Source: Pseudoxanthomonas sangjuensis (GTDB lineage: Bacteria > Pseudomonadota > Gammaproteobacteria > Xanthomonadales > Xanthomonadaceae). From it: a stretch of DNA of 64,000 nt. A program made the position numbers and the translations under genes. The stretch is from positions 146,329 through 210,328 of the forward strand of contig NZ_PDWR01000002.1 of the NCBI RefSeq assembly GCF_010211755.1, read 5' to 3'. The notes beneath the pieces are model-generated. The model saw nothing but the letters and a program-made list of their open reading frames with translations. It had not been told where the DNA came from and did no database searches. Of the stretch, positions 18,752 to 27,646 are shown in pieces (the first letter of the stretch is position 1; each line of letters starts with the position of its first letter).

Positions 18752-21700
18752 ATGAGCAGGTTGGCTTCAGATGTCCCGGTTGCGCGTGCCGACGCAACGC
18801 CGTTGCGTTTCGTCACCGCGGCCAGCCTGTTCGATGGCCACGACGCGGCGATCAACATCATGCGCCGGCTGATCCAGGCGCAGGGCGCCGAGGTGATCCA
18901 CCTGGGCCACAACCGCAGCGTCGAGGACGTGGTCCGCGCCGCGCTGCAGGAGGACGCCGACGCGATCGCGCTGTCGTCGTACCAGGGCGGGCACGTCGAG
19001 TACTTCAAGTACATGGTCGACATGCTGAAGGAGAAGGGCGCGCCGCACGTGCGCGTGTTCGGCGGCGGCGGCGGCACGATCACCCCGGAGGAGATCCGCG
19101 AGCTCGAGGCCTACGGCGTCGAGCGCATCTACCACCCCAACGACGGCATGAAGCTGGGCCTGGTCGAGATGATCGGCGACGTGGTCAAGCGCGCCGACGA
19201 AGCGCGCTCGCGGCGCGACGCCGGCCAGCCGGCGGCGCCGGGCATCGACGACGAGATCGGCATCGGCCGCGTGCTCAGCGCGATCGAGGACGGCGCGTAC
19301 GGCGAATCCGAACTGTCGCGGCTGCGCAAGCAGTGGCAGCTGGCCGGCGGCAAGACCCCGATCCTCGGCCTCACCGGCACCGGCGGCGCCGGCAAGTCGT
19401 CGGTTACCGACGAGCTGCTGAACCGCTTCCTCGCCTGCTTCCCGCAGATGCGCATCGCGGTGGTCTCGGTCGACCCGACCCGGCGCCGCAGCGGCGGCGC
19501 GCTGCTCGGCGACCGCATCCGCATGAACTCGCTGCGCAGCCACCGCGTGTACATGCGCTCGATGGCCACCCGCCGCCAGCACGCGGCGACCAACACCGTG
19601 CTGAAGGACTGCATCGGCTTCCTGAAGTCGCTGGGCTTCGACCTGGTGATCGTCGAGACCGCCGGCATCGGCCAGAGCGATTCGGAGATCGTCGACCTGG
19701 TCGACTTCCCGGTGTACGTGATGACCAGCGACTACGGCGCGGCGTCGCAGCTGGAGAAGATCGACATGCTCGACTTCGCCGAGCTGGTCGTGCTGAACAA
19801 GTACGACCGCCGCGGCGCCGAGGACGCGCTGCGCGACGTGCGCAAGCAGTGGAAGCGCAACCGCAACGCCTTCGCCGCGAAGGACGACGAGATCCCGGTC
19901 TATCCGACCATCGCGTCGCAGTTCAACGACCCCGGCGTCAGCTGGATGTTCGCCAACCTGTGCCGGCTGCTGCGCGACAAGCTGCACGCCGCCACGCCGC
20001 GCTGCGACTTCGCGCCGGACATCGACACCTCGCTGAAGGAGCCGCGCGCGACGGTGCTGATCCCCGGCGGCCGCGTGCGCTACCTGGCCGAGATCGCCGA
20101 GCAGGGCCGCGCGATCAACCGCCGCATCGAGGCGCAGGCCGAAATCGCCGACCGCGCGCAGGGCTACTGGCAGTCGCTGCACGACCTGGAAGACCCGCGC
20201 CTGCCGAAGGCGCTGGAACTGTACGCGGCCGAGGACCTGTCCTTCGACTCCGGCGCTTCGCGCCTGCGCTCAGGACGAACGGATCAAGGCGGATCGCCCG
20301 AAAATCCAGCCGTTCGCCCTGAGCGTAGCCCGCAGGGCGAAGCCGAAGGGCCGGACCGTTCGCTGCTGACCCTGCGCCAGCGCTACAACGACGCGGTGCA
20401 GTCGCTCGACGCGCTGAACCTGAAGCAGCTGCGCGAATGGCCGCAGCGGCTCAAGGCGATCACCGACGCGCACTACCGCTACGAGGTGCGCGGCAAGACC
20501 CTGCAGGGCGACAACTACCGCGAATCGCTGTCGCACCAGAAGATCCCGAAGATCGCCGCGCCGACCTACCGCTCGTGGGGCGAGCTGCTGGTGTTCCTGG
20601 GCAAGGAGAACCTGCCGGGCAGCTATCCGTACACCGGCGGCGTGTACCCGTACCGCCGCACCGGCGAGGACCCGATCCGCATGTTCGCCGGCGAGGGTAC
20701 GCCGGAGCGCACCAACCGCCGCTTCCACTACCTCAGCCTGGGCCAGCCGGCCGCGCGCCTGTCCACCGCCTTCGACAGCGTGACCCTGTACGGCGAGGAC
20801 CCGGCGCCGCGCCCGGACATCTACGGCAAGATCGGCAATTCCGGGGTCAACATCCCGACGCTGGACGACATGAAGAAGCTGTATTCCGGCTTCGACCTGT
20901 GCGCGCCGACCACCAGCGTGTCGATGACCATCAACGGCCCGGCGCCGATCATCCTGGCGATGTTCATGAACACCGCCATCGACCAGCAGGTGGAGAAATA
21001 CCTGAAGGCCGATCCGCAGCGCTGGGCGGAGGCGCAACAAAAGATCGACGCGCTGTTCGCGGGCCGGCCGCGCCCGCGCTACCACGGCGAACTGCCGGCC
21101 GGCAACGACGGCCTCGGCCTGGGCCTGCTCGGCGTCACCGGCGAGCAGCTGGTCGACGCCGAGACCTACGCCAGGATCAGGGCGCAGACGCTGGCGACCG
21201 TGCGCGGCACGGTGCAGGCCGACATCCTGAAGGAAGACCAGGCGCAGAACACCTGCATCTTCAGCACCGAGTTCGCGCTGCGGATGATGGGCGACATCCA
21301 GCAGTACTTCGTCGAGAACGGGGTGCGCAACTTCTACTCGGTCAGCATCTCCGGCTACCACATCGCCGAGGCCGGGGCGAACCCGATCAGCCAGTTGGCC
21401 TTCACCCTCAGCAACGGCTTCACCATCGTCGAGTACTACCTGGCGCGCGGGATGAAGATCGACGACTTCGCGCCCAACCTGTCGTTCTTCTTCAGCAACG
21501 GCATGGACCCGGAATACACCGTCATCGGCCGCGTCGCGCGGCGCATCTGGGCGCGCGCCATGCGCGAGCGCTATGGCGCCAACGAGCGCAGCCAGATGAT
21601 GAAGTACCACATCCAGACCTCGGGCCGCAGCCTGCACGCGCAGGAGATCCAGTTCAACGACATCCGCACCACGCTGCAGGCGCTGTACGCGCTGTTCGAC

Positions 21701-22375
21701 AACTGCAACAGCCTGCACACCAACGCCTACGACGAGGCGATCACCACGCCGACCGAGGAAAGCGTGCGCCGCGCGGTGGCCATCCAGATGATCATCAACA
21801 AGGAACTCGGCCTGAACTTCGTCGAGAACCCGTGGCAGGGCAGCTTCGCGGTCGAGTACCTGACCGACATCGTCGAGGAGGCGGTGTACAAGGAATTCGA
21901 GGCGATCAGCGAGCGCGGCGGCGTGCTCGGCGCGATGGACACCATGTACCAGCGCGGCAAGATCCAGGAAGAGAGCCTGTACTACGAGCAGAAGAAGCAT
22001 GACGGCAGCCTGCCGCTGGTCGGCGTCAACACCTTCCTGCCGAAGGAGCACGGCGGCGAGATCGCCACCGAGATCGAGCTGATCCGCAGCACCGCGGAGG
22101 AGAAGGCGCAGCAGATCGCCAACGTGCGCGCCTGGCAGGCGTCGCGGAACGGGCTGGCGCCGGAAGGCGAGACCGACCACGGCCACGTGGTCGAGGACGA
22201 CGATGCGGCGTCCACCGAGCCGCACGACGGCCACGGCCTGGCCTACCTGCAGCGCGCCGCGCGCGAGCGGCGCAACGTGTTCGCGGCGCTGGTGGAGGCG
22301 GTGAAGACGCACAGCCTGGGGCAGATCAGCCACGCGCTGTACGACGTCGGCGGCGAGTACCGCCGCAACATGTAA
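18752..22375 (+). CDS. icmF: Fused isobutyryl-CoA mutase (IcmF)
   Basis: 1207 residues with the IcmF order. The N-terminal B12-binding domain has DGHDAAINI as the cobalt-ligand loop; a MeaI-type GTPase follows with Walker [10 protein letters not shown] and NKYD near 350; the C-terminal TIM-barrel mutase has [19 protein letters not shown]. It interconverts isobutyryl-CoA and n-butyryl-CoA with adenosylcobalamin, and related enzymes also act on isovaleryl/pivalyl-CoA. GGAGG lies before ATG 18752. Residues about 497-534, between the GTPase and mutase parts, are encoded by an inserted pair of palindromic repeats (20240-20352). A diverged copy of the last 43 codons lies at 24050-24181. Confidence 0.94.
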   Translation: MSRLASDVPVARADATPLRFVTAASLFDGHDAAINIMRRLIQAQGAEVIHLGHNRSVEDVVRAALQEDADAIALSSYQGGHVEYFKYMVDMLKEKGAPHVRVFGGGGGTITPEEIRELEAYGVERIYHPNDGMKLGLVEMIGDVVKRADEARSRRDAGQPAAPGIDDEIGIGRVLSAIEDGAYGESELSRLRKQWQLAGGKTPILGLTGTGGAGKSSVTDELLNRFLACFPQMRIAVVSVDPTRRRSGGALLGDRIRMNSLRSHRVYMRSMATRRQHAATNTVLKDCIGFLKSLGFDLVIVETAGIGQSDSEIVDLVDFPVYVMTSDYGAASQLEKIDMLDFAELVVLNKYDRRGAEDALRDVRKQWKRNRNAFAAKDDEIPVYPTIASQFNDPGVSWMFANLCRLLRDKLHAATPRCDFAPDIDTSLKEPRATVLIPGGRVRYLAEIAEQGRAINRRIEAQAEIADRAQGYWQSLHDLEDPRLPKALELYAAEDLSFDSGASRLRSGRTDQGGSPENPAVRPERSPQGEAEGPDRSLLTLRQRYNDAVQSLDALNLKQLREWPQRLKAITDAHYRYEVRGKTLQGDNYRESLSHQKIPKIAAPTYRSWGELLVFLGKENLPGSYPYTGGVYPYRRTGEDPIRMFAGEGTPERTNRRFHYLSLGQPAARLSTAFDSVTLYGEDPAPRPDIYGKIGNSGVNIPTLDDMKKLYSGFDLCAPTTSVSMTINGPAPIILAMFMNTAIDQQVEKYLKADPQRWAEAQQKIDALFAGRPRPRYHGELPAGNDGLGLGLLGVTGEQLVDAETYARIRAQTLATVRGTVQADILKEDQAQNTCIFSTEFALRMMGDIQQYFVENGVRNFYSVSISGYHIAEAGANPISQLAFTLSNGFTIVEYYLARGMKIDDFAPNLSFFFSNGMDPEYTVIGRVARRIWARAMRERYGANERSQMMKYHIQTSGRSLHAQEIQFNDIRTTLQALYALFDNCNSLHTNAYDEAITTPTEESVRRAVAIQMIINKELGLNFVENPWQGSFAVEYLTDIVEEAVYKEFEAISERGGVLGAMDTMYQRGKIQEESLYYEQKKHDGSLPLVGVNTFLPKEHGGEIATEIELIRSTAEEKAQQIANVRAWQASRNGLAPEGETDHGHVVEDDDAASTEPHDGHGLAYLQRAARERRNVFAALVEAVKTHSLGQISHALYDVGGEYRRNM
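20240..20352. repeat. Inverted pair of palindromic repeats inside icmF
   Basis: 20240-20282 begins TCCTTCGACTCCGG and ends TCAGGACGAACGG. 20310-20352 begins CCGTTCGCCCTGAGCG and ends GCCGAAGGGC. Each is an imperfect palindrome and the two are inverted relative to one another (CAGGACGAACGG against CCGTTCGCCCTG), like a BIME. This sequence type is normally intergenic. Here it keeps the reading frame and adds a polar linker of about 38 residues. Confidence 0.75.
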
Positions 22376-22839
22376 TCAGCCTGCTTCCACCCCTCTCCCG
22401 AAAGGGGGAGAGGGTGAATTCACGTCTCGATCGGGAGTGAGTTGGAGTCTCCCTCCCCCCTAGTGGGGGAGAGTGCCCCGAAGGGGCGGGAGAGGGGGCG
22501 CGAGCGCAGCGAGCGTGCCTTTGGCTTTTGCAGTTGCCTGGTGAAAGTCAAAAGCCGACCCCTGTCCGGCCCGGCGTAGCACGCCGGGCGTTCGGAGCCG
22601 CACGCGGCAATGCCGCGTGAGCAGCGGCTCCTCACCCCTCGCGCTACGCGCGTTTCCCTCTCCCGCAAGGGGAGAGGGAGAAGCCACGCCTCAGTTTTGG
22701 TAGGTTGGGGTGAACGAAGCGAACCCCGACTGCGAGTGCCTTCCGGACATGGGGATGTCGGGGGTTTGCTACGCTCACCCCGACCTGCGCGCCGTAGCGC
22801 AGGTCCGACGTATCGAAATCCCCTTACCGGAGAACGATC
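22376..22839. other. 464-bp gene-free block made mostly of intergenic repeats
   Basis: I see no credible gene. In order: a hairpin CCCTCTCCC-gaaa-GGGGGAGAGGG just after icmF (about 22389-22412), which may act as a terminator; a second block of the same CCCTC/GAGGG type (about 22449-22492); the two-hairpin element at 22570-22630; another CCCTCTCCC / GGGGAGAGGG hairpin (about 22655-22682); and a GTAGGTTGGGGTGAACGAAG element with its inverse CTCACCCCGACC (about 22699-22785). Confidence 0.75.
22570..22630. repeat. Third, diverged copy of the two-hairpin element
   Basis: Hairpin one is CCCGGCG / CGCCGGG with loop TAGCA (22570-22588). Hairpin two (22595-22630) is outer stem GAGCCGC / GCGGCTC, inner stem ACGCGGC / GCCGCGT, loop AAT. 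Compared with the copies at 15989-16132, every stem differs at paired positions while the loops and layout are kept. Confidence 0.8.
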
Positions 22840-23997
22840 TTGGACCGTCGTGCTTTCCTGCAAGGTTCGCTGGCTACCGCGCTGGCCGCGGCGACCGCTG
22901 ACGTGGCCGCCGCCGCGCAGGCCGCATCCGCCGCCGCGGCGCCGCCGCCCGCATTCCCGCCGGTCGACGCGCGCAGCGTGTGGCTGGTCGGCGACAGCGC
23001 GCCGCCGGATCCGCTGGCGATGACCGCGCGGCTGGCGGAACTGGCCCGCGGCAACGCCGACATCCGCGACCGTTACCAGGACGGCGGCGTGGTCGCCGAA
23101 CTGGAGCGCAGCTTCGCGCAATTGCTGGGCAAGGAGGACTGCGCGTTCTTCCCCACCGGCACGCTGACCAACAACGTGGCGGTGCGCGTGCTGTGCGGGG
23201 AGCAGCGGCGCGCGCTGGTGCAGCAGGAGAGCCACCTGTACCGCGACGAAAGCGATGCGGCGCAGCGCCTGTCGGGCATCAACCTGTTGCCGCTGGCGGC
23301 GGGTCGCGCCAGTCCGACGCTGGAAGAAATGCGCGGCGCGATCGATGCGTCGGAAAACGGGCCGTATCCGATGAAGATCGGCGCGGTGTCGCTGGAAAGC
23401 CCGGTGCGGCGCGCCGATGGCGAGATGGTGCCGCTGCCGCTGGTGAAGGAAATCGCCACGCTGGCCCGCGCGCATGGCGCGCGCCTGCACCTGGACGGGG
23501 CGCGGTTGCTGCTCGCGCAGCCGGGTTTCGACCTGGCCGCGTACACGGCGCTGTTCGATACGGTGTACGTGTCGCTGTACAAGTACCTGGAAGCGCCGTT
23601 CGGTGCGGTGCTGGCCGGGTCGAAGGCGGATATCGCGGAGGCGCGCGACCTGCGCCACGTCTATGGCGGTGCGCTCTACCAGGGCTGGATGCCGGCGGCG
23701 CTGGCGCACGATGCCTTGCCGCGTTTCCGTTCGGAAATCGTGGTAGCGCACCAGCGTGCGCGGCAGTTGGTGTCGGCGCTGGTCGACAGCGGCAAGGTGC
23801 GAGATGGAAGTTCGCCGCATGCGTCGAACATCTTCTGGCTGGAGATGGAGCAGTCGCTGGCCGAAGCGGCGTTCGAGCGCGGCCGGCAGGCGGGCATCCG
23901 CGTGGGCCGCTGGAAGGACGGGCGCATCCCGCTGTATGCGAATACGACGATCCTGCGGCGACCGCTGGAGGAATACGTGGGGTTGTTCCTTGGCTGA
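22840..23997 (+). CDS. Tat-exported threonine-aldolase-like PLP enzyme
   Basis: 385 residues. A twin-arginine signal (MDRRAFLQGSLA then an Ala-rich stretch to about 35) precedes a beta-eliminating-lyase/threonine aldolase fold: FFPTGTLTNNVA near 103-114, PLP-phosphate/Asp region LHLDGARL with Asp219, and the PLP lysine in VSLYKYLEAPFGAVLAG at about 248. Start is TTG 22840, with GGAG 8 bases upstream, which places the RR motif at the N terminus. Most threonine aldolases are cytoplasmic, so a periplasmic form is unusual; the substrate is unknown. It lies between repeats and a remnant of icmF. Confidence 0.85.
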   Translation: MDRRAFLQGSLATALAAATADVAAAAQAASAAAAPPPAFPPVDARSVWLVGDSAPPDPLAMTARLAELARGNADIRDRYQDGGVVAELERSFAQLLGKEDCAFFPTGTLTNNVAVRVLCGEQRRALVQQESHLYRDESDAAQRLSGINLLPLAAGRASPTLEEMRGAIDASENGPYPMKIGAVSLESPVRRADGEMVPLPLVKEIATLARAHGARLHLDGARLLLAQPGFDLAAYTALFDTVYVSLYKYLEAPFGAVLAGSKADIAEARDLRHVYGGALYQGWMPAALAHDALPRFRSEIVVAHQRARQLVSALVDSGKVRDGSSPHASNIFWLEMEQSLAEAAFERGRQAGIRVGRWKDGRIPLYANTTILRRPLEEYVGLFLG

Positions 23998-24049
23998 GGA
24001 TATGGACAAGAGGTGGGCTCGGACCGAGAATCGGGCCGATCTGTGACGC

Positions 24050-24181
24050 TACCTGCAGCGCACCGCCCGCGAGCGGCGCAACGTGTTCGCAGCGCTGGCG
24101 GAGGCGGTGAAGACCCACGGCCTTGGGCAGATCAGTCATGCACTGTACGATGTGGGTGGAGAGTACAGGCGGAATATGTAG
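24050..24181 (+). pseudogene. Diverged duplicate of the 3' end of icmF
   Basis: These 132 bases encode [20 protein letters not shown] through GGEYRRNM and a stop, matching icmF codons 1165-1207 (22244-22375) with only three amino acid changes but about 19 base differences, mostly silent. There is no start and an in-frame TGA lies one codon upstream (24044-24046), so it is not expressed. The pattern fits an icmF tail from a related genome rather than a recent local duplication. Confidence 0.9.
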
Positions 24182-24184
24182 ACC

Positions 24185-25186
24185 ATGCCAGGTCCGGCTA
24201 ACAAACGCAGCGTCAACGCCGACACGGCGGTGAAGAAGATTTGCGCTGCTGCCGTGATATTCCTCTCCACCGTGTGCGCTGCAGCTGTGAGCGCTGAGAT
24301 GCAGAAGGTGTCAACGGATGAGCTCGAGCGTCGGCTCGATGCGAGTCTGGTGGAGCGTGGCGAGCTGGCGAACTCCGTCGATTGCCCAGACGAACTGGAT
24401 AAGAAAAAGGGCGCGCAGGTCGAGTGCGCCGCCGTTTTTTTAGGCCTTGAGCAGATCCTGACTGTTACGTTCAACGGGATCGACGGCGATCTGATCAACG
24501 TCCAGGTGACGGAACGGCCGCGCCGTGTAACCCCGTTTGGGCTCGCCAACCTGCTCAAGACATTCCTGGATGAACTGGGTATACCAGCGGACTCCATCGA
24601 CTGTCCGGATGCGCTGAATGCGGACAAGGGATCGCAGGTCGAGTGCGCCGTCGTCCGTAATGGCCTGGGGTACACCGCGACGGCCACGTCGAATGGAGCC
24701 AACGGCAACACGGTCGACGTCAACTATGTTGTCCCGGAGAAGCCGAGTTGGTGGCCTCGGGACGGACTCTCCGGTCACATTCAGGCGGTCTTGAAGGAAC
24801 ATAGAGGTATATCGCCGGACTCCGCCGATTGTCCCGACAAGCTGGATATCGACGACGGCTCGGAGGTTGAGTGCACTTTCGTCATCGACGGTCTGGAACT
24901 GACCGCGACACTCACGTCGAATGGGGGCAAAATCGATCTTCTCACCGCGGAAAATCCGAACAGGTTGACTCAAGAAGGGCTCGTGAAGCGCGTAACGCAG
25001 GCAGTGACCGAAGTGACCGGCCAGAGCCCGGGCAAGGTGGAATGCCCTGAAGAAGGGCTGACTGCCGAGGTCGGCGAGATTCAGCGGTGCGTGGTCTCGA
25101 CAGGCGCGGATGAGTTTGGTGTCACCGTGAGGGTCACGGGGGTCGAGGGCGGTGCAGTGAATTACGATATTACGCGTAGCAAATAG
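24185..25186 (+). CDS. Secreted protein with four DUF4333-like repeats
   Basis: 333 residues: an N-terminal signal (KKICAAAVIFLSTVCAAAVSA) and four modules of roughly 70 residues, each with a CP motif (VDCPDEL, IDCPDAL, ADCPDKL, VECPEEG) and a second cysteine about 15 residues on (VECAAVF, VECAVVR, VECTFVI, QRCVVST). The pattern matches DUF4333, mostly known as a single domain in actinobacterial lipoproteins and secreted proteins; function unknown. The ATG follows the icmF remnant by three bases without a clear Shine-Dalgarno site, and a GTG about 45 bases downstream is an alternative start. Base composition is visibly lower in GC than in neighbouring core genes. Confidence 0.78.
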   Translation: MPGPANKRSVNADTAVKKICAAAVIFLSTVCAAAVSAEMQKVSTDELERRLDASLVERGELANSVDCPDELDKKKGAQVECAAVFLGLEQILTVTFNGIDGDLINVQVTERPRRVTPFGLANLLKTFLDELGIPADSIDCPDALNADKGSQVECAVVRNGLGYTATATSNGANGNTVDVNYVVPEKPSWWPRDGLSGHIQAVLKEHRGISPDSADCPDKLDIDDGSEVECTFVIDGLELTATLTSNGGKIDLLTAENPNRLTQEGLVKRVTQAVTEVTGQSPGKVECPEEGLTAEVGEIQRCVVSTGADEFGVTVRVTGVEGGAVNYDITRSK

Positions 25187-25587
25187 GACCGTAGGCTGGG
25201 ATGAAGCGAAGCACAATCCCAGCATTGCCTGGTTGCTGGGTTGATAAGGCCAACCCAGCCTACGCCCCTCCGTGGCGCCCGGCCTAGCGGTTAACCGCCG
25301 GCCCGTTCACCCCAGCATAGCCATTCGCGCAACCGGTGGTGCAGGTGCTCGCCAGCATGTTGTAGACGATCTGCCCGACATTAGTGCTTCGAGCGGAAGT
25401 GGCCGACGCCGTTGCTGGTGTCGCCGCCGCCCATGGTGTACGGGCTGCCGTCGACCAAGTTCCAGCCCGCGTAGGTCGGATGAGCTTTTGTAGGTTGTGG
25501 CGAACGAAGTGAACTCCGACTGCGCGAGAAATCAAGGCGGGGCGATGTTGGGGTTCGCTGTGCTAACCCCGACCGCTCGACTCACAC
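25187..25587. other. 401-bp region of repeats and a gene remnant
   Basis: There is no intact gene. 25191-25266 is an inverted repeat beginning GTAGGCTGGGATGAAGCGAA and ending AACCCAGCCTACG. 25284-25480 is a frameshifted coding remnant. 25489-25575 is a GTAGGTTGTGGCGAACGAAG element with the inverse GGGGTTCGCTGTGCTAACCC at its far end, related to the one at about 22699-22785. Confidence 0.75.
25284..25480 (-). pseudogene. C-terminal remnant of an unknown protein, frameshifted
   Basis: On the minus strand one frame reads PTYAGWNLVDGSPYTMGGG to HFRSKH and then hits TAA. Shifting by one base continues NVGQIVYNMLASTCTTGC to GVNGPAVNR and a stop at 25284. Removing one base at about 25382 would join them into a smooth C terminus of about 65 residues. 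The 5' side is cut off at the repeat near 25489. I do not recognise the family. Confidence 0.6.
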
Positions 25588-26478
25588 TCACTCAACTGTT
25601 GGATATCTCATCGCCAACGCCTGCATGATCAGATTGCGCTTGGCGAGCGGAATGGTCTCATTGCCGTAAGTGAACCAGTCGCAACCGCGACCCATTGGGG
25701 TGAATACGAACACATCCGAAGCCTTTCCGGCTTCGGTCTTCTCCACCCACCAGCCGGGCAGGGCAATCGCTGGATCGACGCGAACAGCTTCGCCCAGGCT
25801 CTCGCGCAGGTAGCCTGCAAGGAACTTGGCCTGACGCCTCGACTGTTCTATCGGCTTGAAGGTAGTGCAGTCGGGGAATTTCAGCACCTCGCCATCGAAC
25901 CCGACCTTGGCGGACTCACTGGGCGCGACATTCTTCGGTTTACGGAAGGACTTCGTCTCCACGGCGAAGACACCGCGCGGGGCGATGACGACGTGATCGA
26001 TGTTGAAATCGCCGCAGGGCAGGTCGTGCATCACGATGCAGCCTTGTGCGACAAGGCGGTTCAGCTGCGTGCCGGTGACACGTTCTGCCAGCAGACCGTC
26101 GCGCGCCTGATCCCTTTCCCTTGAGTGGCGCTGGTATTGCCAGAAGCCGTATCCGAAGAACAACGCCCATCCGACAAGGAATACCAACTCGTTCGCGCCG
26201 ACCCCGACTTTCGTCCAATCGATTCGGAGCGTCGCCCAAATAAGAAACAGCATGGGTAGCGCAAGGATCATGAGGCCGAGGCTGAAACCGAGTTCGTCCC
26301 GAGCTTTGTCAATGCGATCCAGCAGTTGCTGGCCAGGCACGTGTCCGATCTGCTTGCCATGCAGCGGAGAACGTCGCTCCCGCGATTTGCGCATTACCTT
26401 GAGTGCAAGAACGATGGCCAGGGTGATGAGTGCCGAGCCAAGAAATACCGCATGGCCAATGAACATTTGCCACTTCAT
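25588..26478 (-). CDS. Membrane protein with NERD (nuclease-related) domain
   Basis: 296 residues. Two membrane segments lie in the N-terminal half (FIGHAVFLGSALITLAIVLA and a second near 65-110), then a NERD domain (about 140-240): RLVAQGCIVMHDLPCGDFNIDHVVIAPRGVFAVETKSF, with the endonuclease-like D...E-x-K pattern (IDHVV, VETK). NERD proteins are thought to process DNA or act in defence or competence; no role is established here. Start ATG 26478 with GGGGA upstream. It has lower GC than its neighbours and lies in the putative recombination patch. The 238 bp upstream (26479-26716) hold no gene. Confidence 0.82.
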   Translation of the reverse strand: MKWQMFIGHAVFLGSALITLAIVLALKVMRKSRERRSPLHGKQIGHVPGQQLLDRIDKARDELGFSLGLMILALPMLFLIWATLRIDWTKVGVGANELVFLVGWALFFGYGFWQYQRHSRERDQARDGLLAERVTGTQLNRLVAQGCIVMHDLPCGDFNIDHVVIAPRGVFAVETKSFRKPKNVAPSESAKVGFDGEVLKFPDCTTFKPIEQSRRQAKFLAGYLRESLGEAVRVDPAIALPGWWVEKTEAGKASDVFVFTPMGRGCDWFTYGNETIPLAKRNLIMQALAMRYPTVE

Positions 26479-26716
26479 GCTGATTTCCCCATACGCTCTG
26501 GTTCGCAAGGAGGATAACCCCCACAAGACCACTTGAGGCCACCCATCGTGGCGACCATTGCACGGTCGTGTGGGCGGAAACACGCCGAAGTCGTAATCGG
26601 ACGTTCATCGATTGGACGCTCATCGCCCCGCGCCACGCGTTACGATGCCGCACTCCATCGGCTGCACTTCGTGATTCCCGCATGCGGGCCTGCGATTCCC
26701 ACGACCCCCTGGCGGC

Positions 26717-27574
26717 ATGAGCGATACGTCGACGCAACCGGACACCAGGGCCGAGCCCCTGGCCGATCGCCTGCGGCCGTGGATCGCCGCGCTGACCAGC
26801 GCGCTGCTGCACGTGCTGATGCTGGCGGCCCTGCTGTGGGCCGCCAAGCCGGTGCTGACCTCGCCGCAGAGCGCGGCCAGCAGCGGTTCCCGGACCCGGG
26901 TGGCGTTCGTCGGCGAAGGCGCGCCGCCCGAACAGCCCACGCCGGCCCCACCGCGCCCGAAGCCCGCGAAGAAGACGCCCACGCCGCCGTCCGCGGCGAA
27001 GGCGCGCGAACGCGTGAAGCCGCGCAAGCCGGTGCTGGAGGCCGAACTGATCGAACGCCCGAGCGAACCGACACCCGAATCGCGCGACAACCCGGAGCCA
27101 CCCGAGGACAGCCGGACGCAGGCGCCCGCCGCGAGCCCGCCGGCGTCGGTCCAGCGCCGCTCGCGGCGGTGGGGACGGCCGCCGGGCCTGATCGAGGAAG
27201 ACACCGCGCCCACCGACAACGGGCGGGTCGCGGGGCCGGCCAACCGCCGCGGCAACCGGGGCAGCCCGACCGCCACCGGGCCCAGCATGGAGGTGGGCGG
27301 CTACCAGATCATCTACGACCTGCGCGCGGAAACGCGGCTGCGCAGCTGGATGGCGCAGGGGGTGAAGGAGCTGTACATCCCGCTGCCGGGCACGCAGTAC
27401 CTGATGGCGTGCCCGGCGGAAGTCGCACTGCGGCGCGGCTCCGGCAACTGCCGCCTGCTCGAACCCGATTCCCCCGAGTTGCAGGCCATCGGCGACGCCC
27501 GCCAGATCATCACCGTGATGTACGTGTACCACCGCGGCGACCTGCTGTGGAGCGGCCCCGGGGCGTACCGCTGA
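26717..27574 (+). CDS. TonB-like envelope protein of unknown function
   Basis: 285 residues: a short cytoplasmic start, one membrane helix (WIAALTSALLHVLMLAALLW, about 23-42), a long Pro/Ala/Arg-rich periplasmic spacer (about 60-190), and a C-terminal globular domain (GGYQIIYDLRAETRLRSW to the end) with two cysteines. The layout is that of TonB/energy-transducer proteins, but the C-terminal domain lacks a recognisable TonB sequence and no ExbB/ExbD lies nearby. ATG 26717 has no strong Shine-Dalgarno site. Function unknown. Confidence 0.75.
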   Translation: MSDTSTQPDTRAEPLADRLRPWIAALTSALLHVLMLAALLWAAKPVLTSPQSAASSGSRTRVAFVGEGAPPEQPTPAPPRPKPAKKTPTPPSAAKARERVKPRKPVLEAELIERPSEPTPESRDNPEPPEDSRTQAPAASPPASVQRRSRRWGRPPGLIEEDTAPTDNGRVAGPANRRGNRGSPTATGPSMEVGGYQIIYDLRAETRLRSWMAQGVKELYIPLPGTQYLMACPAEVALRRGSGNCRLLEPDSPELQAIGDARQIITVMYVYHRGDLLWSGPGAYR

Positions 27575-27646
27575 GCGGGCGATGGCGCGGGTTTGCCCGC
27601 CGCGTTTTCCGCTAATCTGATTGCCAGTCCTTCCCCCGGAGGCCCC

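Noticed and set aside
20240..20352. Frameshift or gene break in icmF
   Set aside because: The frame stays open and both flanking domains are intact, so this is an in-frame insertion.
22420..24009. 529-residue minus-strand frame across repeats and the threonine-aldolase-like gene
   Set aside because: It runs through intergenic repeats and is antisense to a gene with intact PLP motifs.
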